From Euonymus europaeus (taxonomy: Eukaryota; Streptophyta; Magnoliopsida; Celastrales; Celastraceae), in contig OY756957.1 of assembly GCA_963580455.1 (NCBI GenBank), positions 32,394,501 to 32,458,500 on the forward strand: a stretch of DNA of 64,000 bases. The letters are read 5' to 3'. This document shows positions 10,813-22,179 of the stretch, piece after piece. Position numbers and translations under genes: made by a program. Position 1 is the first letter of the stretch, and each line of letters begins with the position of its first letter. The notes under the pieces are model-generated. The model was not told the origin of the DNA and did not search any database. It saw only the letters and a program-made list of their open reading frames with translations.

Positions 10813-13222
10813 GATCCTGGAATTTCGGATTTTGATTTCAGAACTCGTGGTTAGTTGGTCTCGTTTCACCTAGTTAGCCGCGAAATTTGGTTTCTTTACG
10901 TAAACGGTTTTATGAATATCCGTTGACTCCGAGTTCTGAATTCGGTGATTTTTAGCTTGATTTCACACTACTTTTCGAGCTCTACGATCCTGGCGTTTCG
11001 GATTTTGATTTCAGAACTCGTGGCTAGTTGGTCTCGTTTCATCTAGTTAGCCGCGAAATGTGGTTTCTTTACGTAAACGGTTTTATGAATATCCGTTGAC
11101 TTCGAGTTCTGAATTCGGTGATTTTTAACTTGATTTCACACTACTTTTCGAGCTCTACAATCCTGGTGTTTCGGATTTAGGAACTCGTTGCTAGTTGGTC
11201 TCGTTTCACCTATTTAGCCGCGCAATGTGGTTTCTTTACGTAAACGGATTTATGAATATCCGTTGACTCCGAGTTCTGAATTCGGTGATTTTTAGCTTGA
11301 TTTCACACTACTTTTCGAGCTCTACAATCTTGGCATTTCGGATTTTGATCTCAGAACTCGTGGCTAGTAGGTCTCGTTTCACCTAGTTAGCCGCGAAATG
11401 TGGTTTCTTTACGTAAACGGTTTTATGAATATCCGTTGACTCCGAGTTCTGAATTCGGTGATTTTTAGCTTTATTTCACACTACTTTTCGAGCTCTACAA
11501 TCCTGGCATTTCCGATTTTGATTTCAGAACTCGTGGCTAGTTGGTCTCGTTTCACCTAGTTAGCCGCGAAATGTGGTTTCTTTACGTAAACGGTTTTATG
11601 AATATCCGTTGACTCCGAGTTCTGAATTCGGTGATTTTTAGCTTTATTTCACACTACTTTTCGAGCTCTACAATCCTGGTGTTTCGGATTTTGATTTCAG
11701 AACTCGTGGCTAGTAGGTCTCGTTTAACCTAGTTAGCCGCGACATGTGGTTTCTTTACGTAAACGGTTTTATGAATATCCGTTGACTCCGAGTTCTGAAT
11801 TCGGTGATTTTTAGCTTGATTTCACACTACTCTTCGAGCTCTACAATCCTGGCGTTTCGGATTTTGATTTCAGAACTCGTGGCTAGTTGGTCTCGTTTCA
11901 CCTATTTAGCCGCGCAATGTTGTTTCTTTACGTAAACGGATTTATGAATATCCGTTGACTCCGAGTTCTGAATTCGGTGATTTTTTGCTTGATTTCACAC
12001 TACTTTTCGAGCTCTACGATCCTGGCATTTCGGATTTTGATTTCAAAACTCGTGGTTAGTTGGTCTCGTTTCACCTAGTTAGCCGCGAAATTTGGTTTCT
12101 TTACGAAAACGGTTTTATGAATATCCGTTGACTCCGAGTTCTGAATTCGGTGATTTTTAGCTTGATTTCACACTACTTTTCGAGCTCTACGATCCTGGCG
12201 TTTCGGATTTTGATTTCAGAACTCGTGGCTAGTTGGTCTCGTTTCATCTAGTTAGCCGCGAAATGTGGTTTCTTTACGTAAACGGTTTTATGAATATCCG
12301 TTGACTTCGAGTTCTGAATTCGGTGATTTTTAACTTGATTTCACACTACTTTTCGAGCTCTACAATCCTGGTGTTTCGGATTTAAGAACTCGTTGCTAGT
12401 TGGTCTCGTTTCACCTATTTAGCCGCGCAATGTGGTTTCTTTACGTAAACGGATTTATGAATATCCGTTGACTCCGAGTTCTGAATTCGGTGATTTTTAG
12501 CTTGATTTCACACTACTTTTCGAGCTCTACAATCTTGGCATTTCGGATTTTGATCTCAGAACTCGTGGCTAGTAGGTCTCGTTTCACCTAGTTAGCCGCG
12601 AAATGTGGTTTCTTTACGTAAACGGTTTTATGAATATCCGTTGACTCCGAGTTCTGAATTCGGTGATTTTTAGCTTTATTTCACACTACTTTTCGAGCTC
12701 TACAATCCTGGCGTTTCCGATTTTGATTTCAGAACTCGTGGCTAGTTGGTCTCGTTTCACCTAGTTAGCCGCGAAATGTGGTTTCTTTACGTAAACGGTT
12801 TTATGAATATCCGTTGACTCCGAGTTCTGAATTCGGTGATTTTTAGCTTTATTTCACACTACTTTTCGAGCTCTACAATCCTGGTGTTTCGGATTTTGAT
12901 TTCAGAACTCGTGGCTAGTAGTTCTCGTTTAACCTAGTTAGCCGCGACATGTGGTTTCTTTACGTAAACGGTTTTATGAATATCCGTTGACTCCGAGTTC
13001 TGAATTCGGTGATTTTTAGCTTGATTTCACACTACTTTTCGAGCTCTACAATCCTGGAGTTTCGGATTTTGATTTCAGAACTCGTGGCTAGTTGGTCTCG
13101 TTTCACCTATTTAGCCGCGCAATGTTGTTTCTTTACGTAAACGGATTTATGAATATCCGTTGACTCCGAGTTCTGAATTCGGTGATTTTTTGCTTGATTT
13201 CACACTACTTTTCGAGCTCTAC
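10813..13222. repeat. 7-mer HOR, 1205-bp period, two copies
   Basis: Copies are 10813-12017 and 12018-13222, each 1205 bp. The first five units match the 6-mer HOR just upstream. The last unit of the 6-mer is here replaced by two: an AGTAGG / TTTAACC / GACATG unit (11672, 12883) and a GCGCAATGTTG / TTTTTTGCTTG unit. The 6-mer's last unit has the head of the first and the tail of the second, so the 6-mer may have arisen from this 7-mer by an exchange within a monomer, or the reverse. The 167-bp unit of the second copy reads ATTTAAGAAC, a private change. Confidence 0.92.
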
Positions 13223-16200
13223 GATCCTGGTATTTCGGATTTTGATTTCAGAACTCGTGGTTAGTTGGTCTCGTTTCACCTAGTTAGCCGCGAAATTTGG
13301 TTTCTTTACGTAAATGGTTTTATGAATATCCGTTGACTCCGAGTTCTGAATTCGGTGATTTTTAGCTTGATTTCACACTACTTTTCGAGCTCTACGATCC
13401 TGGATTTTCGGATTTTGATTTCAGAACTCGTGGCTAGTTGGTCTCGTTTCACCTAGTTAGCCGCGAAATGTGGTTTCTTTACGTAAACGGTTTTATGAAT
13501 ATCCGTTGACTCCGAGTTCTGAATTCGGTGATTTTTAGCTTGATTTCACACTACTTTTCGAGCTCTACAATCCTGGTGTTTCGGATTTTGATTTCAGAAC
13601 TCGTGGCTAGTTGGTCCCGTTCCACCTATTTAGCCGCGCAATGTTGTTTCTTTACGTAAACGGATTTATGAATATCCGTTGACTCCGAGTTCTGAATTCG
13701 GTGATTTTTAGCTTGATTTCACGCTACTTTTCGAGCTCTACGATCCTGGCGTTTCGGATTTTGATTTCAGAACTCGTGGTTGGTTGGCCTCGTTTCACCT
13801 AGTTAGCCGCGAAATGTGGTTTCTTTACGTAAACGGTTTTATGAATATCCGTTGACTCCGAGTTCTGAATTCGGTGATTTTTAGCTTGATTTCACACTAC
13901 TTTTCGAGCTCTACGATCCTGGCGTTTCGGATTTTTATTTCAGAACTCGTGGTTGGTTGGCCTCGTTTCACCTAGTTAGCCGCGAAATGTGGTTTCTTTA
14001 CGTAAACGGTTTTATGAATATCCGTTGACTCCGAGTTCTGAATTCGGTGATTTTTAGCTTGATTTCACACTACTTTTCGAGCTCTACGATCCTGACATTT
14101 CGGATTTTGATTTCAGAACTCGTGGCAAGTTGGTCTCGTTTCACCTAGTTAGCCGCGAAATGTGGTTTCTTTACGTAAACGATTTTATGAATATCCGTTG
14201 ACTTCGAGTTCTGAATTCGGTGATTTTTAGCTTGATTTCACACTACTTTTCGAGCTCTACAATCCTGGTGTTTCGGATTTTGATTTCAGAACTAGTGGTT
14301 AGTTGGTCTCGTTTCACCTAATTAACCGCGAAATTTGGTTTCTTTACGTAAACGGTTTTATGAATATCCGTTGACTCCGAGTTCTGAATTCGGTGATTTT
14401 TAGCTTGATTTCACACTACTTTTCGAGCTCTACGATCCTGGCGTTTCGGATTTTGATTTCAGAACTCGTGGCAAGTTGGTCTCGTTTCACCTAGTTAGCC
14501 GCGAAATGTGGTTTCTTTACGTAAACGGTTTTATGAATATCCGTTGACTTCGAGTTCTGAATTCGGTGATTTTTAGCTTGATTTCACACTACTTTTCGAG
14601 CACTACAATCCTGGTGTTTCGGATTTAGGAACTCGTTGCTAGTTGGTCTCGTTTCACCTATTTAGCCGCGCAATGTGGTTTCTTTACGTAAACGGATTTA
14701 TGAATATCCGTTGACTCCGAGTTCTGAATTCGGTGATTTTTAGCTTGATTTCACACTACTTTTCGAGCTCTACGATCCTGGCGTTTCGGATTTTGATTTC
14801 AGAACTCGTGGCAAGTTGGTCTCGTTTCACCTAGTTAGCCGCGAAATGTGGTTTCTTTACGTAAACGGTTTTATGTATATCCGTTGACTCCGAGTTCTGA
14901 ATTCGGTGATTTTTAGCTTTATTTCACACTACTTTTCGAGCTCTACAATCCTGGCGTTTCCGATTTTGATTTCAGAACTCGTGGCTAGTTGGTCTCGTTT
15001 CACCTAGTTAGCCGCGAAATGTTGTTTCTTTACGAAAACGGTTTTATGAATATCCGTTGACTCCGAGTTCTGAATTCGGTGATTTTTAGCTTTATTTCAC
15101 ACTACTTTTCGAGCTCTACAATCCTGGTGTTTCGGATTTTGATTTCAGAACTCGTGGCTAGTAGGTCTCGTTTAACCTAGTTAGCCGCGACATGTGGTTT
15201 CTTTACGTAAACGGTTTTATGAATATCCGTTGACTCCGAGTTCTGAATTCGGTGATTTTTAGCTTGATTTCACACTACTTTTCGAGCTCTACAATCCTGC
15301 CGTTTCGGATTTTGATTTCAGAACTCGTGGATAGTTGGTCTCGTTTCACCTATTTAGCCGTGCAATGTTGTTTCTTTACGTAAACGGATTTATGAATATC
15401 CGTTGACTACGTGTTCTGAATTCGGTGATTTTTTGCTTGATTTCACACTACTTTTCGAGCTCTACGATCCTGGTATTTCGGATTTTGATTTCAGAACTCG
15501 TGGTTAGTTGGTCTCGTTTCACCTAGTTAGCCGCGAAATTTGGTTTCTTTACGTAAACGGTTTTATGAATATCCGTTGACTCCGAGTTCTGAATTCGGTG
15601 ATTTTTAGCTTGATTTCACACTACTTTTCGAGCTCTACGATCCTGGATTTTCGGATTTTGATTTCAGAACTCGTGGCTAGTTGGTCTCGTTTCACCTAGT
15701 TAGCCGCGAAATGTGGTTTCTTTACGTAAACGGTTTTATGAATATCCGTTGACTCCGAGTTCTGAATTCGGTGATTTTTAGCTTGATTTCACACTACTTT
15801 TCGAGCTCTACAATCCTGGTGTTTCGGATTTTGATTTCAGAACTCGTGGCTAGTTGGTCCCGTTCCACCTATTTAGCCGCGCAATGTTGTTTCTTTACGT
15901 AAACGGATTTATGAATATCCGTTGACTCCGAGTTCTGAATTCGGTGATTTTTAGCTTGATTTCACGCTACTTTTCGAGCTCTACGATCCTGGCGTTTCGG
16001 ATTTTGATTTCAGAACTCGTGGTTGGTTGGCCTCGTTTCACCTAGTTAGCCGCGAAATGTGGTTTCTTTACGTAAACGGTTTTATGAATATCCGTTGACT
16101 CCGAGTTCTGAATTCGGTGATTTTTAGCTTGATTTCACACTACTTTTCGAGCTCTACGATCCTGGCGTTTCGGATTTTTATTTCAGAACTCGTGGTTGGT

Positions 16201-17708
16201 TGGCCTCGTTTCACCTAGTTAGCCGCGAAATGTGGTTTCTTTACGTAAACGGTTTTATGAATATCCGTTGACTCCGAGTTCTGAATTCGGTGATTTTTAG
16301 CTTGATTTCACACTACTTTTCGAGCTCTACGATCCTGGCATTTCGGATTTTGATTTCAGAACTCGTGGCAAGTTGGTCTCGTTTCACCTAGTTAGCTGCG
16401 AAATGTGGTTTCTTTACGTAAACGGTTTTATGAATATCCGTTGACTTCGAGTTCTGAATTCGGTGATTTTTAGCTTGATTTCACACTACTTTTCGAGCTC
16501 TACAATCCTGGTGTTTCGGATTTTGATTTCAGAACTAGTGGTTAGTTGGTCTCGTTTCACCTAATTAACCGCGAAATTTGGTTTCTTTACGTAAACGGTT
16601 TTATGAATATCCGTTGACTCCGAGTTCTGAATTCGGTGATTTTTAGCTTGATTTCACACTACTTTTCGAGCTCTACGATCCTGGCGTTTCGGATTTTGAT
16701 TTCAGAACTCGTGGCAAGTTGGTCTCGTTTCACCTAGTTAGCCGCGAAATGTGGTTTCTTTACGTAAACGGTTTTATGAATATCCGCTGACTTCGAGTTC
16801 TGAATTCGGTGATTTTTAGCTTGATTTCACACTACTTTTCGAGCTCTACAATCCTGGTGTTTCGGATTTAGGAACTCGTTGCTAGTTGGTCTCGTTTCAC
16901 CTATTTAGCCGCGCAATGTGGTTTCTTTACGTAAACGGATTTATGAATATCCGTTGACTCCGAGTTCTGAATTCGGTGATTTTTAGCTTGATTTCACACT
17001 ACTTTTCGAGCTCTACGATCCTGGCGTTTCGGATTTTGATTTCAGAACTCGTGACAAGTTGGTCTCGTTTCACCTAGTTAGCCGCGAAATGTGGTTTCTT
17101 TACGTAAACGGATTTATGAATATCCGTTGACTCCGAGTTCTGAATTCGGTGATTTTTAGCTTGATTTCACACTACTTTTCGAGCTCTACGATCCTGGCGT
17201 TTCGGATTTTGATTTCAGAACTCGTGGCTAGTTGGTCTAGTTTCACCTAGTTAGCCGCGAAATGTTGTTTCTTTACGTAAACGGTTTTATGAATATCCGT
17301 TGACTCCGAGTTCTGAATTCGGTGATTTTTAGCTTTATTTCACACTACTTTTCGAGATCTACAATCCTGGTGTTTCGGATTTTGATTTCAGAACTCGTGG
17401 CTAGTAGGTCTCGTTTAACCTAGTTAGCCGCGACATGTGGTTTCTTTACGTAAACGGTTTTATGAATATCCGTTGACTCCGAGTTCTGAATTCGGTGATT
17501 TTTAGCTTGATTTCACACTACTTTTCGAGCTCTACAATCCTGCCATTTCGGATTTTGATTTCAGAACTCGTGGCTAGTTGGTCTCGTTTCACCTATTTAG
17601 CCGCGCAATGTTGTTTCTTTACGTAAACGGATTTATGAATATCCGTTGACTCCGAGTTCTGAATTCGGTGATTTTTTGCTTGATTTCACACTACTTTTCG
17701 AGCTCTAC
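13223..17708. repeat. 13-mer HOR, 2243-bp period, two full copies
   Basis: Copies are 13223-15465 and 15466-17708. Twelve 173-bp units and one 167-bp unit make 2243 bp. Diagnostic units in order are GGTATTTCGG with GAAATTTGG; GGATTTTCGG; GGTCCCGTTCCACC; GGTTGGTTGGCC; ATTTTTATTTC with GGTTGG; GGCAAGTTGG; GAACTAGTGG with TAATTAACCGCG; GGCAAG; the 167-bp unit; GGCAAG; a TTTCCG or TTTCGG unit with GAAATGTTG; AGTAGG/TTTAACC/GACATG; and GCGCAATGTTG/TTTTTTGCTTG. Copy one has ATGTATATCC at about 14873 where copy two has a different unit, so one monomer pair has been partly replaced. The marker GAAATTTGG recurs at 13292, 15535 and 17778, exactly 2243 bp apart. Confidence 0.94.
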
Positions 17709-19259
17709 GATCCTGGTATTTCGGATTTTGATTTCAGAACTCGTGGTTAGTTGGTCTCGTTTCACCTAGTTAGCCGCGAAATTTGGTTTCTTTACGTAAA
17801 CGGTTTTATGAATATCCGTTGACTCCGAGTTCTGAATTCGGTGATTTTTAGCTTGATTTCACACTACTTTTCGAGCTCTACAATCCTGGTGTTTCGGATT
17901 TTGATTTCAGAACTCGTGGCTAGTTGGTCCCGTTCCACCTATTTAGCCGCGCAATGTTGTTTCTTTACGTAAACGGATTTATGAATATCCGTTGACTCCG
18001 AGTTCTGAATTCGGTGATTTTTAGCTTGATTTCACGCTACTTTTCGAGCTCTACGATCCTGGCGTTTCGGATTTTGATTTCAGAACTCGTGGTTGATTGG
18101 CCTCGTTTCACCTAGTTAGCCGCGAAATGTGGTTTCTTTACGTAAACGGTTTTATGAATATCCGTTGACTCCGAGTTCTGAATTCGGTGATTTTTAGCTT
18201 TATTTCACACTACTTTTCGAGATCTACAATCCTGGTGTTTCGGATTTTGATTTCAGAACTCGTGGCTAGTAGGTCTCGTTTAACCTAGTTAGCCGCGACA
18301 TGTGGTTTCTTTACGTAAACGGTTTTATGAATATCCGTTGACTCCGAGTTCTGAATTCGGTGATTTTTAGCTTGATTTCACACTACTTTTCGAGCTCTAC
18401 AATCCTGGTGTTTCGGATTTTGATTTCAGAACTCGTGGTTGGTTGGCCTCGTTTCACCTAGTTAGCCGCGAAATGTGGTTTCTTTACGTAAACGGTTTTA
18501 TGAATATCCGTTGACTCCGAGTTCTGAATTCGGTGATTTTTAGCTTGATTTCACACTACTTTTCGAGCTCTACGATCCTGGAGTTTCGGATTTTGATTTC
18601 AGAACTCGTGGCAAGTTGGTCTCGTTTCACCTAGTTAGCCGCGAAATGTGGTTTCTTTACGTAAACGGTTTTATGAATATCCGTTGACTTCGAGTTCTGA
18701 ATTCGGTGATTTTTAGTTTGATTTCACACTACTTTTCGAGCTCTACAATCCTGGTGTTTCGGATTTTGATTTCAGAACTAGTGGTTAGTTGGTCTCGTTT
18801 CACCTAATTAACCGCGAAATTTGGTTTCTTTACGTAAACGGTTTTATGAATATCCGTTGACTCCGAGTTCTGAATTCGGTGATTTTTAGCTTGATTTCAC
18901 ACTACTTTTCGAGCTCTACGATCCTGGCGTTTCGGATTTTGATTTCAGAACTCGTGGCAAGTTGGTCTCGTTTCACCTAGTTAGCCGCGAAATGTGGTTT
19001 CTTTACGTAAACGGTTTTATGAATATCCGTTGACTTCGAGTTCTGAATTCGGTGATTTTTAGCTTGATTTCACACTACTTTTCGAGCTCTACAATCCTGG
19101 TGTTTCGGATTTAGGAACTCGTTGCTAGTTGGTCTCGTTTCACCTATTTAGCCGCCCAATGTGATTTCTTTACGTAAACGGATTTATGAATATCTGTTGA
19201 CTCCGAGTTCTGAATTCGGTGATTTTTAGCTTTATTTCACACTACTTTTCGAGCTCTAC
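17709..19259. repeat. Rearranged third copy of the 13-mer HOR
   Basis: It begins with the GGTA/GAAATTTGG unit at 17709 but lacks the GGATTTTCGG unit, so the CCCGTTCC unit comes 173 bp early. It also carries an inserted AGTAGG/TTTAACC/GACATG unit at 18228 with its GAGATCTACAATCC junction, then a hybrid at 18401 (AATCCTGGTG head with a GGTTGGTTGGCC body). The later units (GGCAAG, GAACTAGTGG, GGCAAG, 167-bp at 19093) resume the normal order. Loss and gain cancel, so the 167-bp unit still lies 2243 bp from the previous one. Confidence 0.85.
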
Positions 19260-20976
19260 GATCCTGGCGTTTCGGATTTTGATTTCAGAACTCGTGGCAA
19301 GTTGGTCTCGTTTCACCTAGTTAGCCGCGAAATGTGGTTTCTTTACGTAAACGGTTTTATGAATATCCGTTGACTCCGAGTTCTGAATTCGGTGATTTTT
19401 AGCTTGATTTCACACTACTTTTCGAGCTCTACGATCCTGGCATTTCGGATTTTGATTTCAGAACTCGTGGCAAGTTGGTCTCGTTTCACCTAGTTATCCG
19501 CGAAATGTGGTTTCTTTACGTAAACGGTTTTATGAATATCCGTTGACTTCGAGTTCTGAATTCGGTGATTTTTAGCTTGATTTCACACTCGAGCTCTACA
19601 ATCCTGGCGTTTCGGATTTAGGAACTCGTTGCTAGTTGGTCTCGTTTCACCTATTTAGCCGCGCAATGTGGTTTCTTTACGTAAACGGATTTATGAATAT
19701 CCGTTGACTCCGAGTTCTGAATTCGGTGATTTTTAGCTTGATTTCACACTACTTTTCGAGCTCTAAAATCTTGGCATTTCGGATTTTGATCTCAAACTCG
19801 TGGCTAGTAGGTCTCGTTTCACCTAGTTAGCCGCGAAATGTGGTTTCTTTACGTAAACGGTTTTAAGAATATCCGTTGACTCCGAGTTCTGAATTCTGTG
19901 ATTTTTAGCTTGATTTCACACTACTTTTCGAGCTCTACAATCCTGGCGTTTCGGATTTTGATTTCAGAACTCGTGGCTAGTTGGTCTCGTTTCACCTAGT
20001 TAGCCGCGAAATGTGGTTTCTTTACGTAAACGGTTTTATGAATATCCGTTGACTCCGAGTTCTGAATTCGGTGATTTTTAGCTTGATTTCACACTACTTT
20101 TCGAGCTCTACGATCCTGGCGTTTCGGATTTTGATTTCTGAACTCGTGGCTAGTAGGTCTCGTTTAACCTAGTTAGCCGCGACATGTGGTTTCTTTACGT
20201 AAACGGTTTTATGAATATCCGTTGACTCCGAGTTCTGAATTCGGTGATTTTTAGCTTGATTTCACACTACTTTTCGAGCTCTACAATCCTGGCGTTTCGG
20301 ATTTTGATTTCAGAACTCGTGGCTAGTAGGTCTCGTTTCACCTAGTTAGCCGCGCAATGTTGTTTCTTTACGTAAACGGATTTATGAATATCCGTTGACT
20401 CCGAGTTCTGAATTCGGTGATTTTTAGCTTGATTTCACGCTACTTTTCGAGCTCTACGATCCTGGCGTTTCGGATTTTGATTTCAGAACTCGTGGTTGGT
20501 TGGCCTCGTCTCACCTAGTTAGCCGCGAAATGTGGTTTCTTTACGTAAACGGTTTTATGAATATCCGTTGACTCCGAGTTCTGAATTCGGTGATTTTTAG
20601 CTTGATTTCACACTACTTTTCGAGCTCTACGATCCTGGCATTTCGGATTTTTATTTCAGAACTCGTGGTTGGTTGGCCTCGTTTCACCTAGTTAGCCGCG
20701 AAATGTGGTTTCTTTACGTAAACGGTTTTATGAATATCCGTTGACTCCGAGTTCTGAATTCGGTGATTTTTAGCTTGATTTCACACTACTTTTCGAGCTC
20801 TACGATCCTGGCATTTCGGATTTTGATTTCAGAACTCGTGGCAAGTTGGTCTCGTTTCACCTAGTTAGCCGCGAAATGTGGTTTCTTTACGTAAACGGTT
20901 TTATGAATATCCGTTGACTTCGAGTTCTGAATTCGGTGATTTTTAGCTTGATTTCACACTACTTTTCGAGCTCTAC
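18574..20976. repeat. 14-monomer duplicated segment, copy 1
   Basis: Units 18574, 18747, 18920, 19093, 19260, 19433, 19600, 19767, 19939, 20112, 20285, 20458, 20631 and 20804 appear in the same order at 22180-24588. The offset is 3606 bp before 19590 and 3612 bp after it, because unit 19433 has lost 6 bp at its end (CACACTCGAG) in this copy only. Shared private marks include AGTTATCCGCG, GATCTCAAACTCG (one-base loss), TTTTAAGAATATCC and TTTCTGAACTCG. The first seven units overlap the third 13-mer copy, so this segment is a junction between two organisations. Confidence 0.9.
19433..19599. repeat. Monomer with independent 6-bp deletion at its end
   Basis: The unit ends CACACTCGAGCTC where others have CACACTACTTTTCGAGCTC, a loss of 6 bp. 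This is a different deletion from the 167-bp family and occurs only here. Its partner at 23039 in the duplicated segment is intact, which dates the loss after the duplication unless it was repaired by conversion. Confidence 0.95.
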
Positions 20977-22179
20977 AATCCTGGTGTTTCGGATTTTGAT
21001 TTCATAACTAGTGGTTAGTTGGTCTCGTTTCACCTAATTAACCGCGAAATTTGGTTTCTTTACGTAAACGGTTTTATGAATATCCGTTGACTCCGAGTTC
21101 TGAATTCGGTGATTTTTAGCTTGATTTCACACTACTTTTCGAGCTCTACGATCCTGGCGTTTCGGATTTTGATTTCAGAACTCGTGGCAAGTTGGTCTCG
21201 TTTCACCTAGTTAGCCGCGAAATGTGGTTTCTTTACGTAAACGGTTTTATGAATATCCGTTGACTTCGAGTTCTGAATTCGGTGATTTTTAGCTTGATTT
21301 CACACTACTTTTGAGCTCTACAATCCTGGTGTTTCGGATTTAGGAACTCGTTGCTAGTTGGTCTCGTTTCACCTATTTAGCCGCGCAATGTGGTTTCTTT
21401 ACGTAAACGGATTTATGAATATCCGTTGACTCCGAGTTCTGAATTCGGTGATTTTTAGCTTGATTTCACACTACTTTTCGAGCTCTACGATCCTGGCGTT
21501 TCGGATTTCGATTTCAGAACTCGTGGCAAGTTGGTCTCGTTTCACCTAGTTACCGCGAAATGTGGTTTCTTTACGTAAACGGTTTTATGAATATCCGTTG
21601 ACTCCGAGTTCTGAATTCGGTGATTTTTAGCTTGATTTCACACTACTTTTCGAGCTCTACAATCCTGGTGTTTCGGATTTTGATTTCAGAACTCGTGGCT
21701 AGTTGGTCCCGTTCCACCTATTTAGCCGCGCAATGTTGTTTCTTTACGTAAACGGATTTATGAATATCCGTTGACTCCGAGTTCTGAATTCGGTGATTTT
21801 TAGCTTGATTTCACGCTACTTTTCGAGCTCTACGATCCTGGCGTTTCGGATTTTGATTTCAGAACTCGTGGTTGGTTGGCCTCGTTTCACCTAGTTAGCC
21901 GCGAAATGTGGTTTCTTTACGTAAACGGTTTTATGAATATCCGTTGACTCCGAGTTCTGAATTCGGTGATTTTTAGCTTGATTTCACACTACTTTTCGAG
22001 CTCTACGATCCTGGTGTTTCGGATTTTTATTTCAGAACTCGTGGTTGGTTGGCCTCGTTTCACCTAGTTAGCCGCGAAATGTGGTTTCTTTACGTAAACG
22101 GTTTTATGAATATCCGTTGACTCCGAGTTCTGAATTCGGTGATTTTTAGCTTGATTTCACACTACTTTTCGAGCTCTAC
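20977..22179. repeat. Mosaic of 13-mer-type units between the two duplicated segments
   Basis: Seven units: 20977 (TTTCATAACTAGTGG), 21150 (GGCAAG, one-base loss giving TTTTGAGC), 21322 (167 bp), 21489 (GGCAAG, one-base loss in GTTACCGCG), 21661 (CCCGTTCC), 21834 (GGTTGG) and 22007 (ATTTTTATTTC with GGTTGG). All belong to types found in the 13-mer HOR but in a shortened order, as if several units had been removed between the 167-bp unit and the CCCGTTCC unit. Confidence 0.8.
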
